50,183 nucleotides of DNA from Pirellulaceae bacterium (GCA_020852965.1 JADYZV010000192.1:1-50183), one strand, 5' to 3'. Positions 1-8,910 are shown, counted from the first letter of the stretch. Translations and numbers: made by a program. The notes: generated by a model not told the origin, from the sequence alone.

Positions 1-1080
1 GGCCCCGTAGTCGGCGTGTCGATAGCCAACGCTCAGCGTATGTGGTGCTACGCGCTGCGCACCCGAAGCTTGAATGCCAATAAAGGGCATCGATCCGCCG
101 CCGCCGAACGCAATCGTCTTGTCCCACTGAGTGATCGCATAAGTCTTCCAAACTCCGCTCTCGGGACGCGCAACGTAAATCTGCATGTGGCTATTCCCAT
201 CGCGCTTGTGATAGGTCACCAGCGGGCGACTGCTGGAATCGAATGTCAGCGCGATACCGCTATTGATGATCCCACCGCCAGAGGGTACCGGATCAACCAA
301 CACCTGGGCTTGGCTCAAAGTCAATGGAAGCGTCACCGACGTTCCATCGGCAGCTTCCCAGTGTTTCAGATCATCGCTACGCACGTAGGACAGGTCGTGA
401 TTGGTTGCGCAGTCAGGCGTATCTCGCCACACCCAAATAATATGAAATTTGCCATCGGGCCCTTTGACTGGGCCAATGGGATAAGCATTGCGCAACTCCT
501 CGCCGTCGAACAATGGCTTGTCAAGGAATCGACTCCACGTCTGACTGTGCAAATCATAGCGATTGAAAAAACTTCGACCGTTGCCACTCTGCCCCGAGCG
601 GTACATGAACAATAGCTGCCCGTCGGAATCGGCCATAAAGCGTGGGTAGGTGCAGCGTTCCTCCTCGATATTTGTCATGGGCAGCCTTTCAAACGTCGAG
701 ATATCGCCTGGTTTACGAGTTCGGAAATAGACCAACGGAACACAGTGCATGTTGCCAGCCAGGTGAATATAGCCGTCGACATCCATGATCATGGTAATGT
801 AGTTATGGCTGTCCCAACCGATCTTGGAAGGCAATATAGCCCGATCCCACTGCTGCTGGTCGAGCTGCCGATGCGCGACGACCATTTGATGGGCCGCATT
901 GTAGTAAGCAGCATACTGGTGATTCCCGTCCGTCAACAGACAAAAGCCGACTCGAAACCACGAAGGAACCGTATCCACATCGACCATTTCAACGACCGCA
1001 TATTCCGATCCGACTACCGTTGGAAGCGGACAGACCGATGCGAGAATGACCGTTGAAAGAAGTAAGGGTGTCCGCAACAT
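1..1080 (-). CDS. BNR-repeat secreted protein (partial, 3' end beyond window)
   Basis: An open frame reads leftwards from an ATG at 1080 for 360 codons and leaves the window without a stop, so the C-terminus is missing. The first ~24 residues (MLRTPLLLSTVILASVCPLP then VVGS) look like a Sec signal peptide, so the product is probably exported. The body has beta-propeller features typical of the BNR_4 family: a WDSHNYITM segment followed by a DGYIHLAGNMH segment, YPRF, YRSGQSGNG and a WRDTPDC...NHDLSYVRSDDLKHW region. Family knowledge suggests a sialidase/neuraminidase-like propeller or polysaccharide-related protein, but no catalytic residues can be assigned and no substrate is claimed. The plus-strand frame over the same bases is a shadow. 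The gene fits the polysaccharide-degrading setting given by the nearby sulfatase. Confidence 0.8.
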   Translation of the reverse strand, partial: MLRTPLLLSTVILASVCPLPTVVGSEYAVVEMVDVDTVPSWFRVGFCLLTDGNHQYAAYYNAAHQMVVAHRQLDQQQWDRAILPSKIGWDSHNYITMIMDVDGYIHLAGNMHCVPLVYFRTRKPGDISTFERLPMTNIEEERCTYPRFMADSDGQLLFMYRSGQSGNGRSFFNRYDLHSQTWSRFLDKPLFDGEELRNAYPIGPVKGPDGKFHIIWVWRDTPDCATNHDLSYVRSDDLKHWEAADGTSVTLPLTLSQAQVLVDPVPSGGGIINSGIALTFDSSSRPLVTYHKRDGNSHMQIYVARPESGVWKTYAITQWDKTIAFGGGGSMPFIGIQASGAQRVAPHTLSVGYRHADYGA

Positions 1081-1197
1081 GGCGAGAGTTCCTATTAAAA
1101 ATGATAGCCACTCACAAGTTCGCTGTTGAACGGACAGGCTTACTCGTAACCTTAATATCTTAATCTTAATCTGAGTGAGATTCATTAGAGGATAGCT

Positions 1198-1608
1198 ATG
1201 CACAAGTGTTTACGAGTTTTCAGTCGCGATGGAATCGGCTACGAAACCATCAAGGATCCGACTGAACAAGACATCCTGCGCACCATTGAAGCAATTACGA
1301 AGCGAGTTCAGGCCGGTGTCGAATGCATCTACGCAATTCTCGATCGCGAAGACCATTGCTATACGCAGTTGGCCGCCGAGGAAGATGGCTACCACGTGGA
1401 ATGGCGAGAGTGGGGCGAATCGTTTGTGCACTGGTGGGCGAAGGGCATCGACGAAGATGAATGGATTACACAGGCAGAGGCTATCAGAATATTCTTGGCA
1501 TTTTTACACAAACAGTCCAAGCCAAGTGGTTTTTACTGGTTCAATATGAATTCACAACTCGAACAAAGTGAACCTCCGGACGGAGAAATCCAGGAATTTG
1601 AACCGTGA
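1198..1608 (+). CDS. hypothetical acidic protein, 136 aa
   Basis: An ATG at 1198 is preceded by GAGG about 8 bases upstream. The product is a soluble acidic protein with many Trp residues in the middle (WREWGESFVHWWAKG, residues ~70-84) and an EWITQAEAIRIFLAFLHKQ helix near residues 90-108. No signal peptide or membrane segment is visible. I do not recognise the family. It stands alone, divergent from the BNR gene and convergent with the SEC-C gene. The competing frames on both strands lack a plausible start signal, so this frame is preferred, but its reality rests mainly on the start context and sensible composition. Confidence 0.6.
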   Translation: MHKCLRVFSRDGIGYETIKDPTEQDILRTIEAITKRVQAGVECIYAILDREDHCYTQLAAEEDGYHVEWREWGESFVHWWAKGIDEDEWITQAEAIRIFLAFLHKQSKPSGFYWFNMNSQLEQSEPPDGEIQEFEP

Positions 1609-1713
1609 TTGGCGGCCGTAGGCGTGGCGGTGACCGCTACCTGCAAAACTGGCGTTCCAACCTGGCAAGCGGGCAATGGGGGCGAGTGCGCGCAGGAGCC
1701 TAAGGGGCCAGCG

Positions 1714-2442
1714 TTAGAATTCAGGCTGGTCGTGCCAGTAGGGACACTGAGGACAAACGTCACCGAGTGGATAGTCGATGCCCTCTTCGTGGGGACAGCC
1801 GATGTTCCCGTCCGTGGCAACTGATTTTTTCACACCGTGCTCTCGAAAAAACTCGACAACCTGTCGCGCGACCTGGGGATCGTCGTCGACGTGGTCGCCA
1901 AAGAACTTCTTCTGAATCGGCTCGCTCTGTGCATCGATGAGTATGCTGGCTACCAACTTTGTCGTTGTTGTCTCGTCAGGGCCGTATAAAGCGACAGTGC
2001 CGAGTGGATAATCTTGCGTGGGTAGCCCAGCGCGATTGCGATACTCTTCGATGGCTGCATACCAAGCAGCCAAGTCGACGTCGCTAATCGAATCTTGGTT
2101 CTGCTCACTGACCACCAACCCCGTCTGCTCGAAGGCGTAGATCAGTGCAGGGTCGATTCCCACCTGCTGCATCGCCTGCGACATCTGATGCTCGATATGC
2201 TCCAACTGCATGTCGGGAAACAACAAGTCATCGTCTTCCAGTTCACGTCCGTAGTGGCCCTTGAGTTGCTCCATGTGAGCAGTCATTGCTTCGGCCAACT
2301 CTTCGGACATGGGAACGCGGCGAATGACGTTGCCAGACTCATCCGCCTCCCATGCGATGTCCTTGTCTTTACAGCACTGTTTGTACTTGCGACCACTTCC
2401 ACAGGGACATGGGTCATTGCGACCGATCGGATTGTGCGACAT
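1714..2442 (-). CDS. SEC-C motif protein, 242 aa
   Basis: The N-terminus carries a perfect SEC-C zinc-binding motif (NDPCPCGSGRKYKQCC; Cys12, Cys14, Cys23, Cys24), known from the C-terminus of SecA and from many stand-alone proteins. The rest is acidic and mostly helical. A second Cys/His group sits at the extreme C-terminus (Cys216, Cys230, Cys233, His237; CPQCPYWH), which could bind another metal. The start at 2442 is chosen over the in-frame ATG at 2484 because AAGGAATAACC lies just before it and because the upstream ATG lies inside a dispersed palindromic repeat. The function is unknown; SEC-C domains usually mediate zinc-dependent protein contacts. Confidence 0.85.
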   Translation of the reverse strand: MSHNPIGRNDPCPCGSGRKYKQCCKDKDIAWEADESGNVIRRVPMSEELAEAMTAHMEQLKGHYGRELEDDDLLFPDMQLEHIEHQMSQAMQQVGIDPALIYAFEQTGLVVSEQNQDSISDVDLAAWYAAIEEYRNRAGLPTQDYPLGTVALYGPDETTTTKLVASILIDAQSEPIQKKFFGDHVDDDPQVARQVVEFFREHGVKKSVATDGNIGCPHEEGIDYPLGDVCPQCPYWHDQPEF

Positions 2443-2460
2443 GAGGTTATTCCTTTTCAT

Positions 2461-2485
2461 CCGACGCGGAGCGTCGGGACACATT
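2461..2485 (+). repeat. family A palindromic repeat, single copy
   Basis: This is a CCGACGCGGAGCGTCGG palindrome (7-bp arms, GGA loop) followed by GACACATT. It lies in the short gap between the SEC-C gene and the end of the sulfatase gene. The same unit recurs at 4035, 4107, 22851-22955, 24212-24383, 30942 and 36174. Confidence 0.85.
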
Positions 2486-2489
2486 AGAG

Positions 2490-3977
2490 CTAAAGGTCGT
2501 CAGTGGGTTGATACCATAAGCGATAGGGATCGTCCAGTCGCCGCATCTCGGCAAGCAATAGCGTCTCCATCTCGGCGAGCTTATCTGCGTAGCGTGGATC
2601 ACCGGCCAGATTAACTTGCTCGGCTTCAGGTGTGACGCCGGTCAACGCAATCACGCTCGGAGCGTGATGTTGCCCAAGAAACTCGTTTGGATTCTCAGCC
2701 AGATTGAACAACTGCTTTTCTCGGACAACACCATCCAACCCGTCGTACTCGATCAGTTTCCAATCACCCTGCCTGACACTGCGCATGCCGGGCTTGGTCC
2801 CGCCGCTATAGACGCCATACATTACATCGCGGATAGTTGACCGCTTGCCTTCGAGCACGCTCTTGAAGCTGATCCCTTCATTGCTGTCGGGAGCTTCAAT
2901 GCCAACCAGATCGCATAGCGTCGCGAGGGTGTCGAGCAGATAGATGTTTCCGGTCGCTCGTGAGGCGGGTTGGATGCCGGGGCCTTTGACGATGAAGGGG
3001 ACGCGCCAAGTGTGTTCGTAAAGGTTCTGCTTCCCTTGCAAACCGTGGCGCCCGACAGCGATGCCATGGTCGGAGGTATAAATGATGTAGGTGTTGTCGA
3101 GCTCATCCATGGCTGCGAGCTTTTCCAAGACGCGGCCGATCTGAATGTCGATGTTTTCACTGCACGCATTGTAGCGCCCGATCTCATTGCGGATCGTGCG
3201 CGGATCCCGCTTGTCCCAGACGCCGCTCACGGCCACTTCATCGCGCAGGCCGGGATGGCCGTCGGGAAAGGGATGAGCGGGCAAATAGTTCGAGGGTAGG
3301 GGAGGTTGTTTGTCATTGGCAGGTGGAAGGGAATCCTTATCGGTGTGATTGACTGCTCCGTATTGGGCAAGTAGCTCTGGCGTACCGTCCCGAGTATCGT
3401 GCGGATGCGAGAAACCAAAGTAGATTAGAAACGGTTTTGTGTCGCGATTGGCCTCGCGCTCATGCAAGTAGTTGAGCACCTGCTCGGCATGCCAAGCACT
3501 TCCAGTTTCTTCGGTGCCGCCTCGCTTGCTCGCGTCGTGGCGTACCGTGAACTGCTTGTTCGCTGCCTCGTAGCTGTTACCGCTCTTACAAGTTCGCATG
3601 GTGGCATAGCCAGCGCGGTTGAAGACTGCGGGAATTGTATTTTGTTCCAGATCGGGTGGGCAGTGCCTGTCGACACCCGGGCCAATCGGGAGATGCCAGA
3701 CCGTGCGCCCACTCATGATCATGTGCCGCGATGGCGTGCAGACAGCACCTTGAAAGGCACCCATGTGATAGGCGCCTTCGATCACCATCCCCTCCGCAGC
3801 CAGCTTGTCGAGCACGGGCGTCTGAAGTGAGGTCTGTGGATTGTAGACAGCCAAGTCCATCGGCGATTGGTCGTCGGCAATGATGAACAGAATATTCGGC
3901 TTGGGAGAATCGGACGCTTGCGTTGTAACAAGTGGAAATAGTATTAAAGTTGCGAGAAATGAGGTGGCGAGTTTCAT
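2490..3977 (-). CDS. secreted type I sulfatase
   Basis: A 495-residue arylsulfatase-family enzyme. Residues 1-22 form a signal peptide (ends TTQAS). The N-terminal metal site is ILFIIADDQ (Asp35, Asp36). The sulfatase signature is CTPSR, with Cys80 being the residue converted to formylglycine in the family, followed by SGRT. A second conserved block, YTSDHGIAVGRHGLQGKQNLYEH, supplies the usual Asp/His metal ligands and the Lys/Arg groups. The length is normal for the family. It probably removes sulfate esters from algal or other polysaccharides outside the cytoplasm; the exact substrate cannot be read. A formylglycine-generating enzyme must be encoded elsewhere. Planctomycetes typically carry many such genes. 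It stands alone, with a repeat-rich region upstream. Confidence 0.95.
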   Translation of the reverse strand: MKLATSFLATLILFPLVTTQASDSPKPNILFIIADDQSPMDLAVYNPQTSLQTPVLDKLAAEGMVIEGAYHMGAFQGAVCTPSRHMIMSGRTVWHLPIGPGVDRHCPPDLEQNTIPAVFNRAGYATMRTCKSGNSYEAANKQFTVRHDASKRGGTEETGSAWHAEQVLNYLHEREANRDTKPFLIYFGFSHPHDTRDGTPELLAQYGAVNHTDKDSLPPANDKQPPLPSNYLPAHPFPDGHPGLRDEVAVSGVWDKRDPRTIRNEIGRYNACSENIDIQIGRVLEKLAAMDELDNTYIIYTSDHGIAVGRHGLQGKQNLYEHTWRVPFIVKGPGIQPASRATGNIYLLDTLATLCDLVGIEAPDSNEGISFKSVLEGKRSTIRDVMYGVYSGGTKPGMRSVRQGDWKLIEYDGLDGVVREKQLFNLAENPNEFLGQHHAPSVIALTGVTPEAEQVNLAGDPRYADKLAEMETLLLAEMRRLDDPYRLWYQPTDDL

Positions 3978-4034
3978 GGGCTATTCTTTCGCATGCATTC
4001 GAGGAAACTGTTAGAGATGAACCACCTGTTCCAA

Positions 4035-4131
4035 CCGACGCGGAGCGTCGGGCCACTTTAAAGGATACTCCCAAGTATTCCGCCGCACAGCAGTCGATCG
4101 TTCCATCCGACGCGGAGCGTCGGGCTACATT
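4035..4131 (+). repeat. family A palindromic repeats, two copies
   Basis: Two direct copies of CCGACGCGGAGCGTCGG followed by GCCACTTTAAAG or GCTACATTAAAG, beginning at 4035 and 4107 (72 bp apart). They lie between the sulfatase start and the divergent reductase gene, so part of that 300-bp promoter region consists of them. They create a spurious reading frame across the gap. Confidence 0.85.
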
Positions 4132-4281
4132 AAAGATCGCAAGAATATCCGTTATCCTAACACATTATTCGATTGGCCGGTTTCCTTCCACCTGTATGGC
4201 ATATGGTAGCGCATCACGCACCCAACAACACGGTATACTAGTGAATTGAACCACTTACCAAGAGCAATTAGGAACGCCAGC

Positions 4282-5298
4282 ATGACGTCGGATAGCACTA
4301 GAACTCAACGTGAATTCCATTTGAAATCGCGACCGCAAGGTGTGCCCTCTGTGGAGAACTTTGAGCTGGTCGAGACCGAGCTTCCACCATTCAATGAGGG
4401 AGAATTCCTGGTCCAAAACGAATGGCTGTCGGTCGACCCATACATGCGAGGGCGCATGCGCGGTGGGAAGAGTTATGTCGAGCCGTTCGAGCTCGGCGCA
4501 CCGATGGAAGGGGGTTGCGTCGGCAGAGTGATCGAGTCGAAGAATCCCAAGTACTCAGTAGGCGACTACGTACTCGGCAACCAGGGTTGGCGCAAGTACT
4601 GGATCTCCAACGGAAAAGGGGCCCAACGCATCGATCCCGACGCGAGCGATATCCAGAATTACTTGAGCGTACTAGGCATGACCGGCATGACGGCCTATGT
4701 GGGACTGTTGAAGATCGGACGGCTGAAAGAAGGCGAAACCGTATTTGTCTCGGCTGCTTCCGGCGCCGTGGGCTCGATCGTTTGTCAAATCGCCAAGCTC
4801 AAAAAGTGCCGTGTGATTGGCAGCGCCGGGTCCGCTGCAAAAATCAAATGGCTAAAGGAAAAAGCGGGAGTTGACCAGGCGTTCAATTATCACGACGTGG
4901 AGGATCTATCCGCCAAGCTCGAAGAGCTCTGCCCAGAGGGAATCGATGTCTACTTTGATAATGTTGGCGGCGATCACCTGCAAGCTGCCATCGATAACAT
5001 GAAGACTTTTGGACGCATTGTCTGCTGCGGCATGATTTCCGTCTATAACGACGCTCAGCCCACCCCTGGACCCAACAACCTATTCAAGATCATCGGCAAG
5101 CAATTGCGCGTCGAAGGGTTTATCGTCCGAGACCACTACGAAGCCCACAAAGAATTCCAACAACATATGTCGCAGTGGATCCAGCAGAAACAAATTGTGT
5201 GGGAAGAAACCATTACCGATGGCCTGGAAAACGCTCCGTCGGCTTTCATCAATTTGTTTGGAGGCGACAAGCTGGGCAAAGCACTGGTACGTGTTTAG
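4282..5298 (+). CDS. NADP-dependent medium-chain reductase (CurA/PTGR-like)
   Basis: A 338-residue zinc-independent medium-chain dehydrogenase/reductase of the leukotriene B4 dehydrogenase/YncB/CurA type. The N-terminal GroES-like half contains VDPYMRGRM and VGDYVLGNQGW. The Rossmann half contains SAASGAVGSIVCQIAK (around residues 158-173) followed by IGSAGS, and the FDNVGGDHLQAAI and GRIVCCGMIS segments typical of the family. No structural or catalytic zinc cysteines are present, as expected. It probably reduces alpha,beta-unsaturated ketones or aldehydes with NADPH in the cytoplasm. The start at 4282 is preferred over the in-frame ATG at 4246 because TTAGGAACGCCAGC precedes it. Confidence 0.9.
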   Translation: MTSDSTRTQREFHLKSRPQGVPSVENFELVETELPPFNEGEFLVQNEWLSVDPYMRGRMRGGKSYVEPFELGAPMEGGCVGRVIESKNPKYSVGDYVLGNQGWRKYWISNGKGAQRIDPDASDIQNYLSVLGMTGMTAYVGLLKIGRLKEGETVFVSAASGAVGSIVCQIAKLKKCRVIGSAGSAAKIKWLKEKAGVDQAFNYHDVEDLSAKLEELCPEGIDVYFDNVGGDHLQAAIDNMKTFGRIVCCGMISVYNDAQPTPGPNNLFKIIGKQLRVEGFIVRDHYEAHKEFQQHMSQWIQQKQIVWEETITDGLENAPSAFINLFGGDKLGKALVRV

Positions 5299-5358
5299 TA
5301 CTTCATCCTGCCCTGATTTTAGAGCTGCCTGTAGTGGATCACGAGATTAGAGCGATTT

Positions 5359-6711
5359 ATGAATCGAACCAATCGAAACGCGTGCTGGAGTCTAGCCTCT
5401 ACGATGATTGTTCTGTCGTGGTTTGGCTCTACGTCGCGTGGTGCTGAATCGGTGGGGGTGTCGGTGGCGGATTACCCGTCCGTTCAAGCTGCCGTGGAGG
5501 CCAACGCAGGTCAAGCCGTGTATGTTCCAGCAGGCGACTACTTGCTTTCAGAGGAAGTCTCCATCTCGTCGGATGGCACCGAACTGTATGGGCCTGGCCG
5601 ACTGATTCAACAGAATCCCCGCGCAGCCATTGTGCGCATCCACGACGCAAAGCATGTTACCCTACGTGGCTTGACTCTTACCCGAGCCGCTGGATTCGAA
5701 GAGGCCGAACGCGAGGGAGTTCGTGTCGACCATACTGAATATGCTGTACTCGACAATTTGCAGGTTTTAGACAATCGCGCCAAAGATGGCGCCATCACCA
5801 TGACGGACAGCCAACACTGCGAAATCCGCTACTGCTTCATTCACAATTACAGTCGTATTACCGTTGACGATCGCACGCAATACAACGAAAGCAAGTACTA
5901 CGGCTACGCGTTCAACTGTATCGACGGCACGGGCATCTCTGTTTCCAATTGCCAGGATGTGCTGATCCAATCCAATCGAGTAATCGAAGAAAATCTGCAA
6001 GCAACGCCTGAGGTCAAAGACGATTTTCAATTGGGCACTTTTGTCCGCCGCAATGAACAGCGCGGCGAACTCGTATCGGAACAGACGTGGCAGGTCGGCT
6101 ATGTCAACAATTGGCATCAAGGCTCAGCCATCACGGTCTCGTCGCCCGAACGTACTCGATACGTGCGACTGGTCAACAACCATATCGAGAACGCCGCACA
6201 AGGGATCGATATCCATGCCGATCACGTGCTGGTACAAGGCAACATGGTGATTGATAGCTTCATTGGGATGAAAGCCATGCACGGATCACGCTACGTTTTG
6301 ATCGCCAACAACCATTTTTCAAGATCCGTGTTGTGGGCGATTGGACTCATGCCAGGCGCATCGTCGAAAATCGGCAACGAGGATGGCGATAGCATTATCA
6401 CCGGCAACATCATCTCGGAGTTTGGTTACGGCAAAGCGGCTTGGATTTGGCCATCTGACGAATACACTTGCGTTCCAATTAAACTTGAGCGAGGTCAAAC
6501 GGCTGAGAACCCACCTCTACGCAATGTGTTGATCTCGAGCAATGTAGTTGCGGAGAGTTACAGCGACGACTTGGCAGCAGGTTCGCAGCGCCTGTCGCCT
6601 CGGTACAAATGGGCGCTGCTCATCGACACCGGTCCAGGCGGTCCGCTCAACGTGACGATTAGCGACGACAATCTGTTTCCGCCTGGTACGGAAGGAGTGC
6701 GAAATCGCTGA
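5359..6711 (+). CDS. secreted right-handed beta-helix protein
   Basis: A 450-residue protein with a signal peptide (residues ~1-29, ends STSRGAES). The body shows repeated short strand-turn units with Asn ladders (for example LVNNHIENAAQGIDIHADHV, VQGNMVIDS, IANNHFSRS, ITGNIISEFGYG, ISSNVVAES), the pattern of parallel beta-helix (PbH1/pectate-lyase-like) folds. An early segment (YPSVQAAVEANAGQAVYVPAGDY) matches the usual N-terminal strand of secreted beta-helix proteins. This fold is used by polysaccharide lyases and hydrolases, but no catalytic set can be assigned with certainty. It lies 60 bp downstream of the reductase gene and could be read from the same transcript. The repeat array begins at the base after its stop. 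Confidence 0.85.
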   Translation: MNRTNRNACWSLASTMIVLSWFGSTSRGAESVGVSVADYPSVQAAVEANAGQAVYVPAGDYLLSEEVSISSDGTELYGPGRLIQQNPRAAIVRIHDAKHVTLRGLTLTRAAGFEEAEREGVRVDHTEYAVLDNLQVLDNRAKDGAITMTDSQHCEIRYCFIHNYSRITVDDRTQYNESKYYGYAFNCIDGTGISVSNCQDVLIQSNRVIEENLQATPEVKDDFQLGTFVRRNEQRGELVSEQTWQVGYVNNWHQGSAITVSSPERTRYVRLVNNHIENAAQGIDIHADHVLVQGNMVIDSFIGMKAMHGSRYVLIANNHFSRSVLWAIGLMPGASSKIGNEDGDSIITGNIISEFGYGKAAWIWPSDEYTCVPIKLERGQTAENPPLRNVLISSNVVAESYSDDLAAGSQRLSPRYKWALLIDTGPGGPLNVTISDDNLFPPGTEGVRNR

Positions 6712-6800
6712 GCGTAGCGGCGGTCGCCAGACCGCCGAATCCTACCGCCTAGCGGCGGTAGCTACGGAGAATCTTACCGCCTGGCGGCGGTAGCTACGAA
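6712..6800. repeat. family C inverted repeats
   Basis: Three hairpin-forming units based on TACCGCCTAGCGGCGGTAGCTACGG lie directly after the beta-helix gene. The first is a variant, AGCGGCGGTCGCCAGACCGCC, and the second and third are nearly identical. The unit resembles the GTAGCTACCGTCGCCAGACGG elements at 33921-34080 and 40060-40140. A role as a transcription or mRNA end is possible. Confidence 0.75.
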
Positions 6801-6867
6801 GTGCTTTGGTAGATTCTAGTGCCGTCTGCCGAAGTTTGATTGAGCATGGTTACTTTGAGAGTTCGCA

Positions 6868-7608
6868 ATGTTGAAAGCCAACGCAGGAACCGCTGATCAA
6901 GTCTTACGCGACCTTCGCCGCGTGGCGCGCCGCGACAAAGCCGAGTTTCTGCCTGGCTTCTTTCAAGCGGTGCCAGGTGGCTACGGGGAAGGGGATCAGT
7001 TTCTAGGAGTTGTCGTCCCCGACCAACGCAAAATTGTTAAACAATTTCGCGAGCTATCGCCCCGTGAAATTCAAAAACTGCTCGACTCAGTATGGCACGA
7101 ATGCCGGCTGACAGGCTTGCTTATACTTGTGGATCAGTTTGATCGGGCCATTCAAGGTAAACGAGCCGACCCAGTCTTGGCAAAAGCAATTATAGATTTT
7201 TACTTGGCGAATTTGCAGGCGGTCAACAACTGGGATCTAGTGGACTCGTCCGCACCTCATATTCTCGGCCGTTGGTTGTTGGAGCAACCTGCACAGCGCA
7301 CCGCACTGGACGCACTCTCCCACAGTAGCGTGCTCTGGGAACGTCGCATCGCGATCTTGGCTACCTTTCCCTTGATTCGCGCTGTACAGTTCGATGAGAT
7401 ACTGAGACTCTCCCAACAACTCCTCGGGGACGAACACGATCTGATGCACAAGGCAATCGGCTGGATGTTGCGCGAAGTTGGCAAGCGAAATAAGAATACT
7501 TTAACGGAATTTCTTGAAAACCACGTTCAGCAAATGCCGCGCACCATGCTGCGCTACGCGATTGAAAAAATGCCGGCCGTGGAACGCAAGTTCTGGCTCA
7601 GTGCATAA
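6868..7608 (+). CDS. DNA alkylation repeat protein (AlkD-like)
   Basis: A 246-residue all-helical protein that fits the AlkD family of HEAT-like DNA glycosylases. Recognisable parts are the N-terminal FLPGFFQAVPGGYGEGDQFLGVVVPDQRKIVKQF region, the NNWDLVDSSAPHILGRW segment (residues ~116-132), which carries the conserved Trp and Asp of the family, the ALSHSSVLWERRIAILATFPLIR helix pair, and AIGWMLREVGKRN. Family members remove alkylated bases without base flipping; others may bind DNA without activity. Length and residue conservation suggest an intact enzyme. It is monocistronic, with repeat-containing gaps on both sides. Confidence 0.9.
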   Translation: MLKANAGTADQVLRDLRRVARRDKAEFLPGFFQAVPGGYGEGDQFLGVVVPDQRKIVKQFRELSPREIQKLLDSVWHECRLTGLLILVDQFDRAIQGKRADPVLAKAIIDFYLANLQAVNNWDLVDSSAPHILGRWLLEQPAQRTALDALSHSSVLWERRIAILATFPLIRAVQFDEILRLSQQLLGDEHDLMHKAIGWMLREVGKRNKNTLTEFLENHVQQMPRTMLRYAIEKMPAVERKFWLSA

Positions 7609-8212
7609 TTGCCGAGTCGATGTACATCGTTTAACGCCTAGACGGAGTGGCCGGTGGATCGGGAATGATTCTACCACAGAGAGTGGGCTCGATGCGGTAG
7701 CGGCAGGACCAGCGCGGGGGTACCGGCTACGCAGGCGCAGGCAGCAGCGGAGTTGATTGCACCTAGCCACCAGACTATGCGCAATAGGGTTTGAGGAGAG
7801 TGGTTGACTGCCGCAGGTGAGATTATCAGTTGGCTGCCGAAGGTGCCGTCGCCTGCGCAGGCTGCGGAAGCGGGTTGGCATACGCAGTGGTTCGTCAGAG
7901 CCCCACCCGTTGACCTGCTCACCCTCGCGCACCAGCGGCCTGCTCCGTCTCGGCGTTAAACGATTCCACCGAGTCAATGTACATCGTTTAACGCGGTCGG
8001 GACCTTTCAATGATCACAAGCCAGTTGTCCGCAGCAAACTTCCGACACTAACTTCCCCAACGATAATTAGTTGACACTACATTCGTAGTATTTCCGAACT
8101 TGGATTTAGGGCAATGGATGAGGTTACGAGTCCGCTACAATTAGCGGATCCACCGGACTCGTAACCTCGTCCACTACGGAAATTCAATCCTACGTTTACA
8201 GCAAGACAGACA
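7609..8212. other. 604-bp intergenic region with scattered repeats, no gene supported
   Basis: No reading frame here has a credible start and composition. It holds three related motifs built on ATGTACATCGTTTAACGC: a near-identical 21-bp stretch at ~7619-7640 and ~7976-7995, both preceded by CCGAGTC, and an inverted partial copy, GGCGTTAAACGATT, at ~7953. The middle part (7700-7950) is rich in GCAGGCGCAGGC-type stretches. The last part carries the facing family B pair listed separately. It may be the remains of several mobile or repeat insertions. Confidence 0.5.
8113..8178. repeat. family B facing inverted pair
   Basis: TGGATGAGGTTACGAGTCC at 8115-8133 faces its reverse complement GGACTCGTAACCTCGTCCA at 8155-8173, with a 21-bp spacer that itself contains a small inverted repeat. 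The element ends 34 bases upstream of the HD-domain gene and could form a long hairpin or cruciform in its leader. It resembles a small non-autonomous element with terminal inverted repeats. Confidence 0.8.
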
Positions 8213-8854
8213 ATGAACGAATCGCAAAACCATATGGTGGAATCCGTCGAGAGAGAAGTGCGTCGGCGCATGGCGGGCCAGCAAGCTGGACATGGTGTGG
8301 ACCACGTATTGCGAGTGCTAAAAACCGCTGGTTTGATCCAGGCGGAGATCGGCGGCGATGTGTTTATTATCACCTTGGCCGCTTGGCTGCACGATGTGGG
8401 CGATGCTAAGTTTCATCAAGGGGTAGAACTCAGCGCACAATTCACGAGAGAAATCCTGGCAGGCCTCGACGTCCCCAGCGAAGTGGTCGACCAAGTCGCT
8501 CACATTGTCGACAACATCTCCTTCCGCAAGGGCTCCCAAGCGGCCAAGCTGTCGCTCGAAGGCCAGATCGTGCAGGACGCCGATCGGCTCGACGCGTTGG
8601 GAGCGATCGGTATCGTGCGGACGATCGAGTACGGAGCCGCTTTTGGACAACCGTTTTTTATTCAAGACAATTGCGAGCAGCGGCCCACTGGAGTGGGGCA
8701 TTTCTATGATAAGCTATTTAGGCTCCGCGAGCTGCTCAACACGGAGCCAGCGCGCCGTATCGCCGAGCAGCGAGAATTGTTCATGCGAGATTTCCTCAAA
8801 CAATACTTTGACGAGTGCGGCGAAGGATTCAGGCACTCAGCGAAGACGCTTTGA
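8213..8854 (+). CDS. HD-domain phosphohydrolase
   Basis: A 213-residue protein with a complete HD metal site: His31 (GHGVDH), the His60-Asp61 pair (WLHDVGDAKF) and Asp124 (IVQDADRLDALG). The pattern GHGVDHVLRV...AWLHD...DADRLDALGAIGIVR matches the YedJ-like soluble HD hydrolases; the C-terminal FYDKLFRLRELLNTEPARRIAEQR is also typical of that group. The reaction is probably hydrolysis of a phosphate ester or nucleotide in the cytoplasm; the substrate is unknown. It is a single gene, preceded by a family B repeat pair and transcribed towards the aldo/keto reductase gene. Confidence 0.9.
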   Translation: MNESQNHMVESVEREVRRRMAGQQAGHGVDHVLRVLKTAGLIQAEIGGDVFIITLAAWLHDVGDAKFHQGVELSAQFTREILAGLDVPSEVVDQVAHIVDNISFRKGSQAAKLSLEGQIVQDADRLDALGAIGIVRTIEYGAAFGQPFFIQDNCEQRPTGVGHFYDKLFRLRELLNTEPARRIAEQRELFMRDFLKQYFDECGEGFRHSAKTL

Positions 8855-8910
8855 AACTCGATGCCGCGCGATGAACGTCGCCGCCGAAACATGTCCGATC
8901 ATTCTGCCAA

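Noticed and set aside
16-615. Plus-strand frame of 199 codons at the left edge
   Set aside because: The minus strand carries a signal peptide and a BNR-type propeller over the same bases, without a stop because the gene leaves the window.
3586-4074. Minus-strand frame of 162 codons at the sulfatase start
   Set aside because: It overlaps the sulfatase signal peptide and catalytic region in another frame and part of it is repeat sequence.
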